Source: Burkholderia savannae (GTDB lineage Bacteria > Pseudomonadota > Gammaproteobacteria > Burkholderiales > Burkholderiaceae). From it: a stretch of DNA of 64,000 bases. Each line of letters opens with the position of its first letter. Position 1 is the first letter of the stretch. Of this stretch, positions 45,215 to 54,096 are shown piece by piece. The notes below the pieces were generated by a model. That model did no database searches, was not told where the DNA came from, and was given only the letters and a program-made list of their open reading frames with translations. A program made the translations under genes and the position numbers. The DNA lies in the NCBI RefSeq assembly GCF_001524445.2, contig NZ_CP013417.1, forward strand, positions 3,224,001 through 3,288,000, in the 5' to 3' direction.

Positions 45215-46871
45215 GCACGATCGTCTCGAACAGCTCGTACTCGGCCGTCGGCTGCTGATCGGCGCCCGGCGCGTGATGGTAGTTCACGGTGATCGTCGTG
45301 TTGCCGCCGTGCTCGCCCGGATCGTAGTCGAACACGGCGATCCCGTAGCCCGTGCCCGTGTCGCGCCGCGCGGACCAGATCGCATCCTCCACCGCATCCG
45401 CGCCGTGCCGCACGAACGTGTTCGGCGCCGCGCCCGGCACCGGCCGGTTCGGCTTCGTGAACACGCGCGCCTGAGGCAAGCCCGTCGCCGGATTCTCGCC
45501 GTACACGTCGAGCGGCGCGCTCGTGCCGCCGCCGCCGAGAATCATGTGGATCGTGCCGTGCGACGTGTCGAACTTGCCGTCGGCCGGATCGGACGTGACG
45601 ACGGGGCGCGGCTGCAGCGTGTCGACGACCTCGCCCGTCGCCGCGTCGACGCCCGCGCGGTGGTTGCAGCCGCGCACCGGAAAGCTGCGCTCGTAGTCGT
45701 GATCGTGGCCGCACAGCACGAGGTCGACGCCGTAACGGTCGAAGAGCGGCAGCCACGCCTCGCGGATGCCCTTGTCCGAGCCGTTGCCCGTCTTCGACGA
45801 GCTGAGCGCGTCCTGATGCATCTGCACGACGATCCAGTCGATGTCGCGATCGCGCGACGCGCGGCGCAGCGTCTCTTCGAGCCAGCGCGTCTGCTCGCCG
45901 CGGCTGTAGCCGCGCACGTAGAACGACGTGCCGGGGGCGATCGGCTCGTTGCCGGTGCTCGCCGCCGGCACGAGCGGGTTCGGGCCCGCGACGAACGCGG
46001 CCGCGTCCTGATAGACGACGTCGTCCGCGTCGAGCGACACGAACAGCACCGCGCCGACGCGGAAGCTGTACCAGCGGCCCGGAAAACGCGTGCCGTTCTC
46101 GGGCAACGTGTAGCGCGCGAGATACGAGTCGAGGCCTTGCGGGCCGTTGTGAAACTCGATCTCGTGATTGCCGGGGCACGGCATCCACGGACGGTTCGCG
46201 GCGGACGTCTGATTGTTGTTGCCGAAGTCGCGCCACACGGCCGGCTGATGCGCGGGGTTCAGGTTCGCGTAGCAGAGATCGCCGTTCAGCAGATGAAAGA
46301 GCGGCTGAAAGCGCTCGATCGCCTGCACCGCGAAGCGGCTCTGCGGCGACGACAGCACCCAGCCGGTGTTCGGCGTCGCGAGGTCGCCGTAGCTCGTCCA
46401 GCGAAACGGCGAGCGGCCGCGCGGCGCGGTCTCGAAGCGGGCGGCGAACGGCTTCGCCGCGTTGCCGTCGTTGTCGGCCGTGACCTCGTAGCGATACGCC
46501 GAGCCCGGCTTGAGGCCGTGCAGCCGCGCGTGATACGTGAACACCACTTCGCCGTTTAGGCCGTCGGTGTACGTGCGCTGCACGCCGTGCGCGGTCCGCC
46601 ACGCTTCGTTCGGTCCCGCGAAGCGCACGCGCGGGTTGGTCGCGGCCGCGAGCGACGCCCACGATACGACGACTTCGTGCGCGTCGGCGTCGCCCCAGGT
46701 CAGATGAATCTGCTCGGGCGTGCCGTCGGGCGCGGCGGCGGCCCGCGTGGCCGCGAGGCCGCTCGCGGCGGTCGCGAGCCCGGATACGCCGGCGAACTTG
46801 AGGAAGCCGCGGCGAGAGACGGCGCAAGGCTGCTCGGTCGGCGGCGCGTCGGAAGCTGGCTTGTTCGGCAT
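45192..46871 (-). CDS. Purple acid phosphatase family protein, Tat-exported
   Basis: A 559-residue metallophosphoesterase. A twin-arginine signal lies at the N-terminus (CAVSRRGFLKFAGVSGLATA). A fibronectin-like purple-acid-phosphatase N-domain follows (IHLTWGDADAHEVVVSWAS, YHARLHGLKPGSAYRYEV). The metal-centre motifs are in order: WTSYGDLA, LLNGDLCYANLN, CPGNHEIEF, VQMHQDAL and LCGHDHDYERS. These bind a di-metal centre that hydrolyses phosphomonoesters, probably for phosphate scavenging in the periplasm. Start ATG 46871 is chosen as the first Met before the Tat motif with good spacing; longer frames upstream are not needed. It is convergent with the MHYT kinase gene. Confidence 0.9.
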   Translation of the reverse strand: MPNKPASDAPPTEQPCAVSRRGFLKFAGVSGLATAASGLAATRAAAAPDGTPEQIHLTWGDADAHEVVVSWASLAAATNPRVRFAGPNEAWRTAHGVQRTYTDGLNGEVVFTYHARLHGLKPGSAYRYEVTADNDGNAAKPFAARFETAPRGRSPFRWTSYGDLATPNTGWVLSSPQSRFAVQAIERFQPLFHLLNGDLCYANLNPAHQPAVWRDFGNNNQTSAANRPWMPCPGNHEIEFHNGPQGLDSYLARYTLPENGTRFPGRWYSFRVGAVLFVSLDADDVVYQDAAAFVAGPNPLVPAASTGNEPIAPGTSFYVRGYSRGEQTRWLEETLRRASRDRDIDWIVVQMHQDALSSSKTGNGSDKGIREAWLPLFDRYGVDLVLCGHDHDYERSFPVRGCNHRAGVDAATGEVVDTLQPRPVVTSDPADGKFDTSHGTIHMILGGGGTSAPLDVYGENPATGLPQARVFTKPNRPVPGAAPNTFVRHGADAVEDAIWSARRDTGTGYGIAVFDYDPGEHGGNTTITVNYHHAPGADQQPTAEYELFETIVLSKARRA

Positions 46872-47194
46872 GATTTCGTTCGATCGTCGGAGAGTCGTGG
46901 GGAAAGGAATGAAAGCGAGCGACGGCGCGGCGGCCGCGGGCATCGGCGCCCGGCCGCGCGCGTCAGCGCCGTCACCGCCAGCGCCGACACCTTATGACGG
47001 GATGCGTGACGCGACGATGTCAGCCCCGCGTCGCGCCGCGCGGATGCCGGCCGCCTGGCGGGAATCCGCGTATGCGGCGGGGACGCCCGGTTCGCACGGT
47101 CGATGGGGCGAGTCCGTTTTCGCTTCGCGGCCGGCCGGCATCGCGTCGGCGTCAAGTCCGCGACGCATCGGCGTTGGAGTCGGTGGCGTTGCCG

Positions 47195-47218
47195 CGTGGT
47201 TTCGTGGTTTCGTGGTTT
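47195..47218. repeat. Three tandem CGTGGTTT units
   Basis: Three perfect copies of the 8-mer CGTGGTTT, followed by CGGGGTGCC. They lie about 275 bp upstream of the small lipoprotein gene. Confidence 0.9.
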
Positions 47219-47300
47219 CGGGGTGCCGCAACGCGGCTGCGCAATTGCGATCGCCAGCGCAATCGCAACCCAAATCGCAACTAAAATCGCGGTCGAAATC

Positions 47301-47344
47301 ACAACGACAACGACAACGACAACTGCAACGACAACTGCAACTAC
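47301..47344. repeat. Imperfect ACAACG hexamer repeat
   Basis: A run of 6-bp units of the type ACAACG with a few ACAACT and GCAACT variants. It follows a stretch with AATCGCA copies. It is unusually A-rich for this genome. Confidence 0.8.
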
Positions 47345-47491
47345 GGCGACGGCCCCGCGGCCATCGCGCGCCGCAACGCCGCGTCGAGAAAACGCGAGTC
47401 GCGCGCGCCGCGCGCAAAACGGCGCGCCCACGCACCATGAACCCGTCCGGCGCGATCGGGTCCAATCGCGATTCGATCGACGAGGAAGGTC

Positions 47492-47866
47492 ATGCTCGAT
47501 ATGCCACGCCGCGCGCTCGCGGCCGTCGCGTTCGCCGGCGCGGCCGGCCTTGCCGGCTGCGAGACTAATGCAGCGGCGAACGCGCCCATCGCGCCGGCGG
47601 CCGCGCCGCAAACCGCGACGAAGACCGTCTACGTCGCCGCGCAAACGGCGCGCTGCGTCGGCGTCGCGCCGATGGACTGCCTGCAGGTGCGCACAAGCCC
47701 GAGCGAGCCGTGGCAGCTCTGGTACAGCGGCATCGAAGGCTTCGACTACCGCCCCGGCTACGAATACCAGCTCGAGATCGCCGAACACAGCGTGCCGAAT
47801 CCGCCTGCCGACGGCTCGTCGATCCGCTGGGTGTTGAAGCGCGTCGTCCGGCAGCAGCCGCGCTGA
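47492..47866 (+). CDS. DUF4377-like small lipoprotein
   Basis: A 124-residue protein with a lipoprotein signal (AAVAFAGAAGLAGCET, lipobox LAGC). The mature part has the DUF4377 pattern: CVGVAPMDCLQVRTSPSEPW, LWYSGIEGFDYRPGYEYQLE and a C-terminal RWVLKRVV. DUF4377 proteins are related to META/HslJ outer-membrane proteins and have no defined activity. The start at 47492 follows AGGAAGG; an ATG at 47501 is an alternative and does not change the lipobox. Probably outer-membrane anchored. Confidence 0.82.
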   Translation: MLDMPRRALAAVAFAGAAGLAGCETNAAANAPIAPAAAPQTATKTVYVAAQTARCVGVAPMDCLQVRTSPSEPWQLWYSGIEGFDYRPGYEYQLEIAEHSVPNPPADGSSIRWVLKRVVRQQPR

Positions 47867-47945
47867 GCCGGACGGCGTAGTGACGCGCGCGGCGCATGCC
47901 GCACGCGCTGCACGATCCCGATTTGGGCCGGCGCGCTCGATATGT

Positions 47946-48293
47946 TCAGAGCGCGCGCCCGTCGAAATGCCGGACCGGCACCGCGTCGAGATCGATGCCG
48001 TCGATGCAGCGGATGTTGACTGCCGCCATCGCGTTGCCCTTCGGGTCCGTGCCTTCCGCGAACGGGTGGATGCCGCAGGTCGGGCAGAACCGATGCCGGA
48101 TCGTGCGCTCGTTGAACAGATAGGTCGCGATGTCGTCGTCGGGCGTTTTCAGATGAAACGCGTCACGCGGCACGAACCACAGCAGCGAGCCCTTGCGCAC
48201 GCACATCGAACAGTTGCAAGCGCAAGCGCTCTCGATCTCCCCTTCCACCTCGAACTTGATCCTGCCGCAATGGCAGCTGCCGGTGTAAAGCAT
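47946..48293 (-). CDS. GFA/CENP-V family zinc protein
   Basis: A 115-residue protein of the glutathione-dependent formaldehyde-activating enzyme fold. Zinc-binding cysteines are in [24 protein letters not shown] and [10 protein letters not shown]. The founding member, Gfa, catalyses the reaction of formaldehyde with glutathione, but most relatives lack a proven activity. It is divergent from dgoD, with 341 bp between. Confidence 0.92.
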   Translation of the reverse strand: MLYTGSCHCGRIKFEVEGEIESACACNCSMCVRKGSLLWFVPRDAFHLKTPDDDIATYLFNERTIRHRFCPTCGIHPFAEGTDPKGNAMAAVNIRCIDGIDLDAVPVRHFDGRAL

Positions 48294-48634
48294 CGTCGCC
48301 TCCTTCGATCGTGTCCGGCCCGGCGACGCGGCCGCGCCGCGCCCGGGCGCCCGGCCGGTGCCGTACGGTAACGCTCGGCCGTACGGACCGCAACCGTCCG
48401 GCGCCGCGCGAGCGGCGCACGAGCGGCGAAGGCGATCAATCGCACCCGACCCCGCTCGCGCGCCGCGATCCGCGCCCGACGCGCCGCGCGATCCGGCGGC
48501 GTGCCGCGTCGACGCACGGCGCGCATCCGGCCGCCGCGCCCACTATGTGCGCACAGGCGCGATCGATACGACTTTCGCGCGGCGCCGCTGTACGATTCAC
48601 GCGTGGTTCATGCAGACAACAGGAGACACCCGCA
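48294..48634. promoter_or_regulatory. Divergent intergenic region (GFA protein / dgoD)
   Basis: 341 bp without a credible gene; very GC-rich with no clear palindrome. AGGAGA at 48621-48626 is the ribosome-binding site of dgoD. Promoters could not be placed by eye. Confidence 0.4.
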
Positions 48635-49783
48635 ATGAAGATCACCCGCCTCGAAACCTTCGTCGTTCCGCCTCGATGGCTGTTTCTGAAGATCGAGACC
48701 GACGCGGGCATCGTCGGCTGGGGCGAGCCGATCGTCGAAGGCCGCGCGCATACGGTCGAGGCGGCCGTGCACGAGCTAGCCGACTACCTCGTCGGCCAGG
48801 ACCCGCTTCGCATCGAGGACCACTGGCAAGTGATGTACCGCGCGGGCTTCTACCGCGGCGGCCCGATCACGATGAGCGCGATCGCGGGCATCGACCAGGC
48901 GCTCTGGGACATCTTGGGCAAGCATCACGGCGCGCCCGTCCACGCGCTGCTCGGCGGCCCGGTGCGCGACCGGATCAAGGTCTATTCGTGGATCGGCGGC
49001 GACCGGCCGAGCGACGTCGCGAACAACGCGCGCGCGGTGGTCGAGCGCGGCTTCCAGGCGGTGAAGATGAACGGCTCGGAGGAACTGCAGATCATCGACA
49101 CGTTCGACAAGGTCGAAAAAGTGATCGCGAACGTCGCGGCGGTGCGCGAGGCGGTCGGGCCTTACGTCGGCATCGGCGTCGATTTCCACGGCCGCGTGCA
49201 CAAGCCGATGGCGAAGGTGCTCGCGAAGGAGCTCGATCCGTACAAGCTGATGTTCATCGAGGAGCCGGTGCTGTCGGAGAACGCCGAGGCGCTGCGCGAC
49301 ATCGCGAACCAGACGAGCACGCCGATCGCGCTCGGCGAGCGGCTTTATTCGCGCTGGGATTTCAAGCACATCCTCGAAGGCGGCTACGTCGACATCGTGC
49401 AGCCGGACGCGTCGCACGCGGGCGGGATCACCGAGTGCAGGAAGATCGCGACGCTCGCGGAGAGCTACGACGTCGCGCTCGCGCTGCACTGCCCGCTCGG
49501 GCCGATCGCGCTCGCCGCGTGCCTGCAACTCGACGCGGTCAGCCACAACGCGTTCATCCAGGAACAGAGCCTCGGGATTCACTACAACCGGGGCAGCGAT
49601 CTGCTCGACTATCTTCGCAATCCCGAAGTGTTCCGCTACGCGGACGGCTTCGTCGCGATCCCGCAGGGGCCGGGGCTCGGCATCGACGTCGACGAGGAGA
49701 AGGTGCGCGAGATGGCGAAGACCGGACACCGTTGGCGCAATCCGGTCTGGCGGCACGCGGACGGCAGCGTCGCCGAGTGGTGA
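48635..49783 (+). CDS. dgoD: D-galactonate dehydratase
   Basis: A 382-residue enolase-superfamily enzyme, the same length as E. coli DgoD and very similar throughout ([51 protein letters not shown]). The metal ligands and catalytic residues fall in [21 protein letters not shown] and [12 protein letters not shown], with the general-base His region in [17 protein letters not shown]. It dehydrates D-galactonate to 2-keto-3-deoxy-galactonate in the De Ley-Doudoroff pathway. The kinase and aldolase (dgoK, dgoA) are not adjacent. The start follows AGGAGA at proper spacing. Confidence 0.93.
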   Translation: MKITRLETFVVPPRWLFLKIETDAGIVGWGEPIVEGRAHTVEAAVHELADYLVGQDPLRIEDHWQVMYRAGFYRGGPITMSAIAGIDQALWDILGKHHGAPVHALLGGPVRDRIKVYSWIGGDRPSDVANNARAVVERGFQAVKMNGSEELQIIDTFDKVEKVIANVAAVREAVGPYVGIGVDFHGRVHKPMAKVLAKELDPYKLMFIEEPVLSENAEALRDIANQTSTPIALGERLYSRWDFKHILEGGYVDIVQPDASHAGGITECRKIATLAESYDVALALHCPLGPIALAACLQLDAVSHNAFIQEQSLGIHYNRGSDLLDYLRNPEVFRYADGFVAIPQGPGLGIDVDEEKVREMAKTGHRWRNPVWRHADGSVAEW

Positions 49784-50544
49784 AGACACGCGCGCACGGC
49801 CACGGCAGGCAACGCATCGCGCCGGCGACGGGCCGAGGCCGTGTGAAGTCGCACGCCGATCGCGGCGGTCGATAGAGTCGATCGTTCGGATCGCGCGGTA
49901 TTGGCCGGGGGCGGCGCGGGAAGGGTTGAGCGGCACCCGAAAACCGTGCCGTGTAGTTTTGCGTGTTCGCACAGCCCCGGCCGCGGCCGAACGCCTGATT
50001 CGACGCCGGAGCCCGAACGCTTGCCGCTTGCCGCCTGACGATGCGCCGAACGGCCGATGCGCGGCCGCCATGCCGGACACCCGACGCCCGCCCGGCGCTT
50101 GACGCACAGCGCCTGACGTTCGACACACGGCGCTCGACGCAGATGCCGACACCGATGCCCCGGCCGATGCCGCACAGGCCGAAGACATCGCGACGCGGCG
50201 CGCCGAACGGGGGATCGCCGATGTGAACGAACGCACGCGCCGCCAGCCGTCGGGCAGGCCGGCGCATCAGGCGGCATCCGGCAGCGGCCGGCGGGCAAGC
50301 ACGGCCGGCCGCCACAGCGCCGCCCATGCCGCGCCGAAACCGAGGCGTCCCGGCGTCCGGCCGGCGTCGCGTCGATGACCGACGCGGCGATCGGCGGGCC
50401 GGTCTTGGCATCGCCGCATCGCGTTCGCCCCCTTGCCGCGGCCCGCGTATCGTGCCTGCAGCCGGCGCCTGTCGCCCGCCCAAGCCCCGAGTCACGCCCG
50501 AACCAGGCCCCGAGTCCACTCGCGCCCGAGCGACCGAGCCCGCG
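49784..50544. other. Intergenic region between convergent genes
   Basis: 761 bp with no gene I can support. From about 50020 to 50170 it is low-complexity, with repeated GCTTGCCGC, GCCGATGCC and CTGACG-type words. The short plus-strand frame at 50041-50226 is a product of this composition. No terminator with a T-tract was seen. Confidence 0.45.
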
Positions 50545-51471
50545 TCAGCTCACCGAGATCGGCGCGGTGAAAGACAACACGGCCGCCGCGACGAACACGC
50601 CGATCATCGTGAGCGCCTCGAGATGCAGCACGTTGCGGAACGTGTGCGCGTCCTCGGTCGACGCGGTGCGGCGCAGCCGCGGCAACGCCGAGAAGCGGTT
50701 GAGCGCCGCGAGCACCAGCGCGAGCGCGACGAGCGCGAGCTTCAGCAGCAGGATGCGGCCCCACGTGCTGCCGTCGAGCGCGGCGAAATCGCCGCCCGTG
50801 CCGCGAATCGTGTTCAGCACGCCCGTGACGACCACGAACGCAAGCGCGGCGATCGACCCGCGCGACAGCCGCTGCGCAATGCGGATCATCGCGCCGCGCG
50901 CGACCGACGAGCCGAGCGCCGGCAGCACCGCCATCCCGCCTGCGATCACGAGCCCGCCCCACGCGGCCGTCGCGGCGACGTGCACGGTCTGCACGCCGAC
51001 TGCGGCCGAGAACGCGCCCGAATCGGCCGCGTGGCCGAGCGACGCCTTGCCCGCCGCAACCACGAGCGTCGCGAGCGCGAGCAACGCGCCGGCGAGCGGG
51101 CCGCTCGGCCGGGCGAGCGCGACGACGAACAGCAGCACCGCGCCGCCGCACGCAACGCTCCATGCATGCCCGACGTGCGTCTGCGCGAGCACGACCGGGA
51201 TCGCGCCGAACGCGCCGCGCAAGCCCGCGCCGCTCATCGCAGCGGCCTGGTAGACGAGCCAGCCGACGTCGGCGAGGACCAGCACGGCCGCCGCAACCGC
51301 GAGCGAGCGCAGCGATTGCCGCCACGCGGGGTGCGACGGCGCGATCACGCTCTTCGCGCCGTCGTTCGCGAGCCACGCGCCGATCAGCGCGGAGCCCACC
51401 GCGACCGCAAACGCGACGTCGCCGAGCGCGGCGAGCGCCGCCTGGCCGAACCAGAGGCTGTCGATCTTCAT
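50545..51471 (-). CDS. copD: CopD family copper resistance protein
   Basis: A 308-residue inner-membrane protein with about eight hydrophobic segments. The CopD/PcoD pattern is visible: LAQTHVGHAWSVACGGAVLL, GVQTVHVAATAAWGGLVIAG (with conserved His and Trp) and a C-terminal GVFVAAAVLSFTAPIS. CopD works with periplasmic CopC to import copper for cuproproteins or balance periplasmic copper. CopC normally precedes it; no copC is seen on the minus strand upstream, so this is an orphan copy. It is divergent from the cytochrome genes, which fits a link to respiratory copper supply, by inference. Confidence 0.85.
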   Translation of the reverse strand: MKIDSLWFGQAALAALGDVAFAVAVGSALIGAWLANDGAKSVIAPSHPAWRQSLRSLAVAAAVLVLADVGWLVYQAAAMSGAGLRGAFGAIPVVLAQTHVGHAWSVACGGAVLLFVVALARPSGPLAGALLALATLVVAAGKASLGHAADSGAFSAAVGVQTVHVAATAAWGGLVIAGGMAVLPALGSSVARGAMIRIAQRLSRGSIAALAFVVVTGVLNTIRGTGGDFAALDGSTWGRILLLKLALVALALVLAALNRFSALPRLRRTASTEDAHTFRNVLHLEALTMIGVFVAAAVLSFTAPISVS

Positions 51472-51889
51472 CGCGCACCGCCCGCGCGGCGCGCGCCGGA
51501 CGCCGCCCCGACGCGCGCCGCGCGCAAGGCGTGAAAGGATCGACTGTTGTTTTCAGGCAAACAGGAAAAAGAGGACTTCATCGACTCGCATGAAAGAAAA
51601 GAAATCGGCGCCGGCGCGGCCGGCCGTCCCGACGCCGCGCCCCCGAAGTGTACGGGCTTCGCCGCCGCCTGCGCAGCTTGTCCGACGTTTGGGCGCGTTC
51701 GAACCGTCATTCGCGCGTCAAATTGTCGCAACCCGACCGCGGCATGGAACCGTGCCCTCCGCGTCAAATAGCCGCCATTATCCATCGATGATAGAATGCC
51801 GCGTCGCAGCAGCCCGGCTGCCTGCCCTCGTTAGTTCTTGCCGTCATGCCGAGCCGATCGGAGCCCGGTCAGGTCCCCGACGAATAACA
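51472..51889. promoter_or_regulatory. Divergent region between copD and cytochrome c genes
   Basis: 418 bp between divergent starts. The first 150 bp is AT-richer (AAACAGGAAAAAGAGGACTT, GAAAGAAAAGAAATCGG) on the copD side, and a second weaker island (GCCATTATCCATCGATGATAG) is near the cytochrome side. No gene is supported in it; the plus-strand frame that runs in from upstream is shadow before the signal peptide. Confidence 0.4.
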
Positions 51890-52651
51890 ATGGAGTCCCG
51901 TGTGTCTTCTAGACGCCTTTTCCGTCCGCTGCTCGCTGTTGTGTTGATGGGCGCAGCGGGCCTTCTGAGCACTGCGCAAGCGCAAACCAAGCCCATCGAG
52001 CCGGCCGCCGCGAAGGCGCCCCTGAAGGCGCCCGACACGATGGCGGAGCGCGTGCGCGGCTGTACGGCCTGTCACGGCACGCACGGGCAGGGCACCGACA
52101 ACGATTACTTCCCGCGTCTGGCAGGCAAGCCGGCCGAGTACCTGTACAACCAGCTCGTGAATTTCCGCGACGGTCGCCGCAAGTACCCGCCGATGAACTA
52201 TTTGCTCACGTATCTGAACGACGACTACCTTCGCGAGATCGCGGAGCACTTCTCGCAGCAGCGTCCGCCGTACCCGGCGCCGACGAAGCCGACGGTGCCC
52301 GCCGCGGTCGTCGAGCGCGGCAAGCAGCTCGCGCTGCACGGCGATCCGGCGCGCAAGCTGCCCGCGTGCGTCGCGTGCCACGGCACCGCGCTCACCGGCA
52401 TGCAGCCCGCGATTCCGGGTCTCGTCGGCCTGCATAGCGACTATCTGAGCGCGCAGATCGGCGCTTGGCGTTCGGGCACGCGCCATGCGAAGACACCCGA
52501 TTGCATGCATGAAATCGCGAGCAAGCTGTCCGACGAGGACGTGACCGCCGTGACCGCGTGGCTCGCCGCGCAGCCGGCGCCCGCCAACCCGGTGCCGGCC
52601 CCGGCCCGCTCGATGAAGACTCCGCTCGCCTGCGGCAGCGAACCGCAATAA
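51890..52651 (+). CDS. Diheme cytochrome c (c4-like)
   Basis: A 253-residue periplasmic cytochrome with a Sec signal (LLAVVLMGAAGLLSTAQAQ). Two heme-binding CXXCH motifs, CTACH and CVACH, define two class I domains in the cytochrome c4/c553 style (HGQGTDNDYFPRLAGKPAEY; LPACVACHGTALTGMQPAIP). It should pass electrons between a periplasmic dehydrogenase and a terminal oxidase. ATG 51890 and GTG 51902 are both possible; the GTG has GGAG at better distance. It is 19 bp before the triheme cytochrome gene, clearly an operon. Confidence 0.88.
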   Translation: MESRVSSRRLFRPLLAVVLMGAAGLLSTAQAQTKPIEPAAAKAPLKAPDTMAERVRGCTACHGTHGQGTDNDYFPRLAGKPAEYLYNQLVNFRDGRRKYPPMNYLLTYLNDDYLREIAEHFSQQRPPYPAPTKPTVPAAVVERGKQLALHGDPARKLPACVACHGTALTGMQPAIPGLVGLHSDYLSAQIGAWRSGTRHAKTPDCMHEIASKLSDEDVTAVTAWLAAQPAPANPVPAPARSMKTPLACGSEPQ

Positions 52652-52670
52652 GGCAAGGGAGACAGACACA

Positions 52671-53969
52671 ATGAAACGCAAGTCCCTGTTTGCACTCTCG
52701 GCTGTCGCGATCGTCGCGGCAGCGGCCCTCGTGCCCGTCCTGTGGCCGGGCAACGACACGCTGCACGGCAACGCCGCCGTCGCCGCGACGCCCGCCGACC
52801 AGGCCGCGCTCATCAAGAAGGGCGAATATCTCGCGCGCGTCGGCGACTGTATCGCGTGCCACACCGTGCGCGGCGGCAAGTCGTTCGCGGGCGGCCTGCC
52901 GATGGCCACGCCGTTCGGCACGATGTACACGCCGAACATCACGCCGGACGATCAGTACGGGATCGGCAAGTGGACATCGGACGATTTCTACCGCGCGATG
53001 CACACGGGCCGCTCGAAGGACGGCAGCCTGCTCTATCCGGGCTTCCCGTTCGCGAGCTACACGAAAGTCACGCGCGCGGATTCGGATGCGATCTACGCGT
53101 ACCTGCGCTCCGTCGCGCCCGTCAACACGCCGAGCCGTCCGCACGAGCTGCGCTTCCCGTTCAACAACCGCAACCTGCTGATCGGCTGGCGCACGCTGTT
53201 CTTCAAGGAAGGCGAGTACAAGCCCGATCCGACGAAGTCGGTCGAGTGGAACCGCGGCGCGTATCTCGTCGAAGGCCTCGGCCACTGCTCGATGTGCCAC
53301 ACGTCGATCAACATGATGGGCGGCCCGGTGAGTTCGGCGGCCTTCGCGGGCGGCCTGATTCCGCTGCAGAACTGGTACGCGCCGTCGCTCACGAACGACA
53401 AGGAGCTCGGCCTCGGCGACTGGCATGTCCAGGAGCTGTCCAACCTGCTGCAGGCGGGCGTGTCGAACAAGGGCGCGGTGTTCGGCCCGATGGCGGACGT
53501 CGTCCACAACAGCCTGCAGTACATGACGGACGAGGACACGCGCGCGATGTCGACTTACCTGAAGTCGATCCCGCAGAAGGCCGAAGCGCCGAAGAACATG
53601 CAGTACGAGCCGTCGAAGCAGTTCGGCACGACGCTGCTCGAGCAGGGCAAGAAGATCTACGCGGACAACTGCGCGACCTGCCACGGCGCGCAGGGCGAAG
53701 GCAAGCCGACCGCTTACCCGCCGCTCGCGCAGAACCGTTCGATCATGATGGAATCGGCCGTGAACCCGATCCGCATGGTGCTGAACGGCGGCTACCCGCC
53801 GAGCACGTTCAAGAATCCGCGTCCGTATGGGATGCCGCCGTTCGCGCAGTCGCTGTCGAACCAGGAAGTCGCGGCGGTTGTCACGTACATCCGGATGTCG
53901 TGGGGCAACAACGGTTCGCCGGTTTCGCCGCAACAGGTGAGCGACCTGCGTTCCGCGCCTCTCGACTGA
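52671..53969 (+). CDS. Triheme cytochrome c (alcohol dehydrogenase subunit II type)
   Basis: A 432-residue periplasmic protein with an N-terminal hydrophobic signal or anchor (LFALSAVAIVAAAALVPVLW). It contains three CXXCH motifs: CIACH, CSMCH and CATCH. Segments such as GEYLARVGDCIACHTVRGG, GGLPMATPFGTMYTPNITPD and YPGFPFASYTKV are typical of the cytochrome subunit of PQQ- and GMC-type membrane alcohol, gluconate and sorbitol dehydrogenases. The matching dehydrogenase subunit is not adjacent. With the diheme cytochrome upstream it could form a quinone- or oxidase-linked electron chain. AGGGAG precedes the start. Confidence 0.9.
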   Translation: MKRKSLFALSAVAIVAAAALVPVLWPGNDTLHGNAAVAATPADQAALIKKGEYLARVGDCIACHTVRGGKSFAGGLPMATPFGTMYTPNITPDDQYGIGKWTSDDFYRAMHTGRSKDGSLLYPGFPFASYTKVTRADSDAIYAYLRSVAPVNTPSRPHELRFPFNNRNLLIGWRTLFFKEGEYKPDPTKSVEWNRGAYLVEGLGHCSMCHTSINMMGGPVSSAAFAGGLIPLQNWYAPSLTNDKELGLGDWHVQELSNLLQAGVSNKGAVFGPMADVVHNSLQYMTDEDTRAMSTYLKSIPQKAEAPKNMQYEPSKQFGTTLLEQGKKIYADNCATCHGAQGEGKPTAYPPLAQNRSIMMESAVNPIRMVLNGGYPPSTFKNPRPYGMPPFAQSLSNQEVAAVVTYIRMSWGNNGSPVSPQQVSDLRSAPLD

Positions 53970-53987
53970 GTATCGGGTGACGCTAAC

Positions 53988-54030
53988 GGGGCGCGGCTGC
54001 GGGAAACCGCGGCCGCGCCCTTTTGTTTTT
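53988..54030 (+). terminator. Rho-independent terminator
   Basis: A long stem (GGGCGCGGC ... GCCGCGCCC, extended by inner pairs around a GAAA loop, 53988-54019) followed by TTTTGTTTTT. It ends the cytochrome operon before rhlE. Confidence 0.93.
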
Positions 54031-54096
54031 CCGGCGACGTCCGTTTTCCGCGCGGGCCGCGCGAGGACGCCGCCTCATCAATAATCAAGAGTATCT

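Larger units (their letters stand above)
46872..47491. other. Intergenic region rich in simple repeats
   Basis: 620 bp between divergent genes. No frame has a convincing protein composition; one plus-strand frame reads through the repeats as poly-Thr/Ala and is rejected. It holds the 8-bp and 6-bp repeats listed separately and several dispersed AATCGCA copies (about 47250-47300). Confidence 0.5.

Noticed and set aside
47103..47837. Frame reading poly-Thr/Ala through the simple repeats into the lipoprotein gene
   Set aside because: It is produced by the ACAACG repeat; the DUF4377-like frame is the real gene.
50041..50226. Met/Pro/Arg-rich short frame
   Set aside because: Low-complexity product of repeated GCCGATGCC words.
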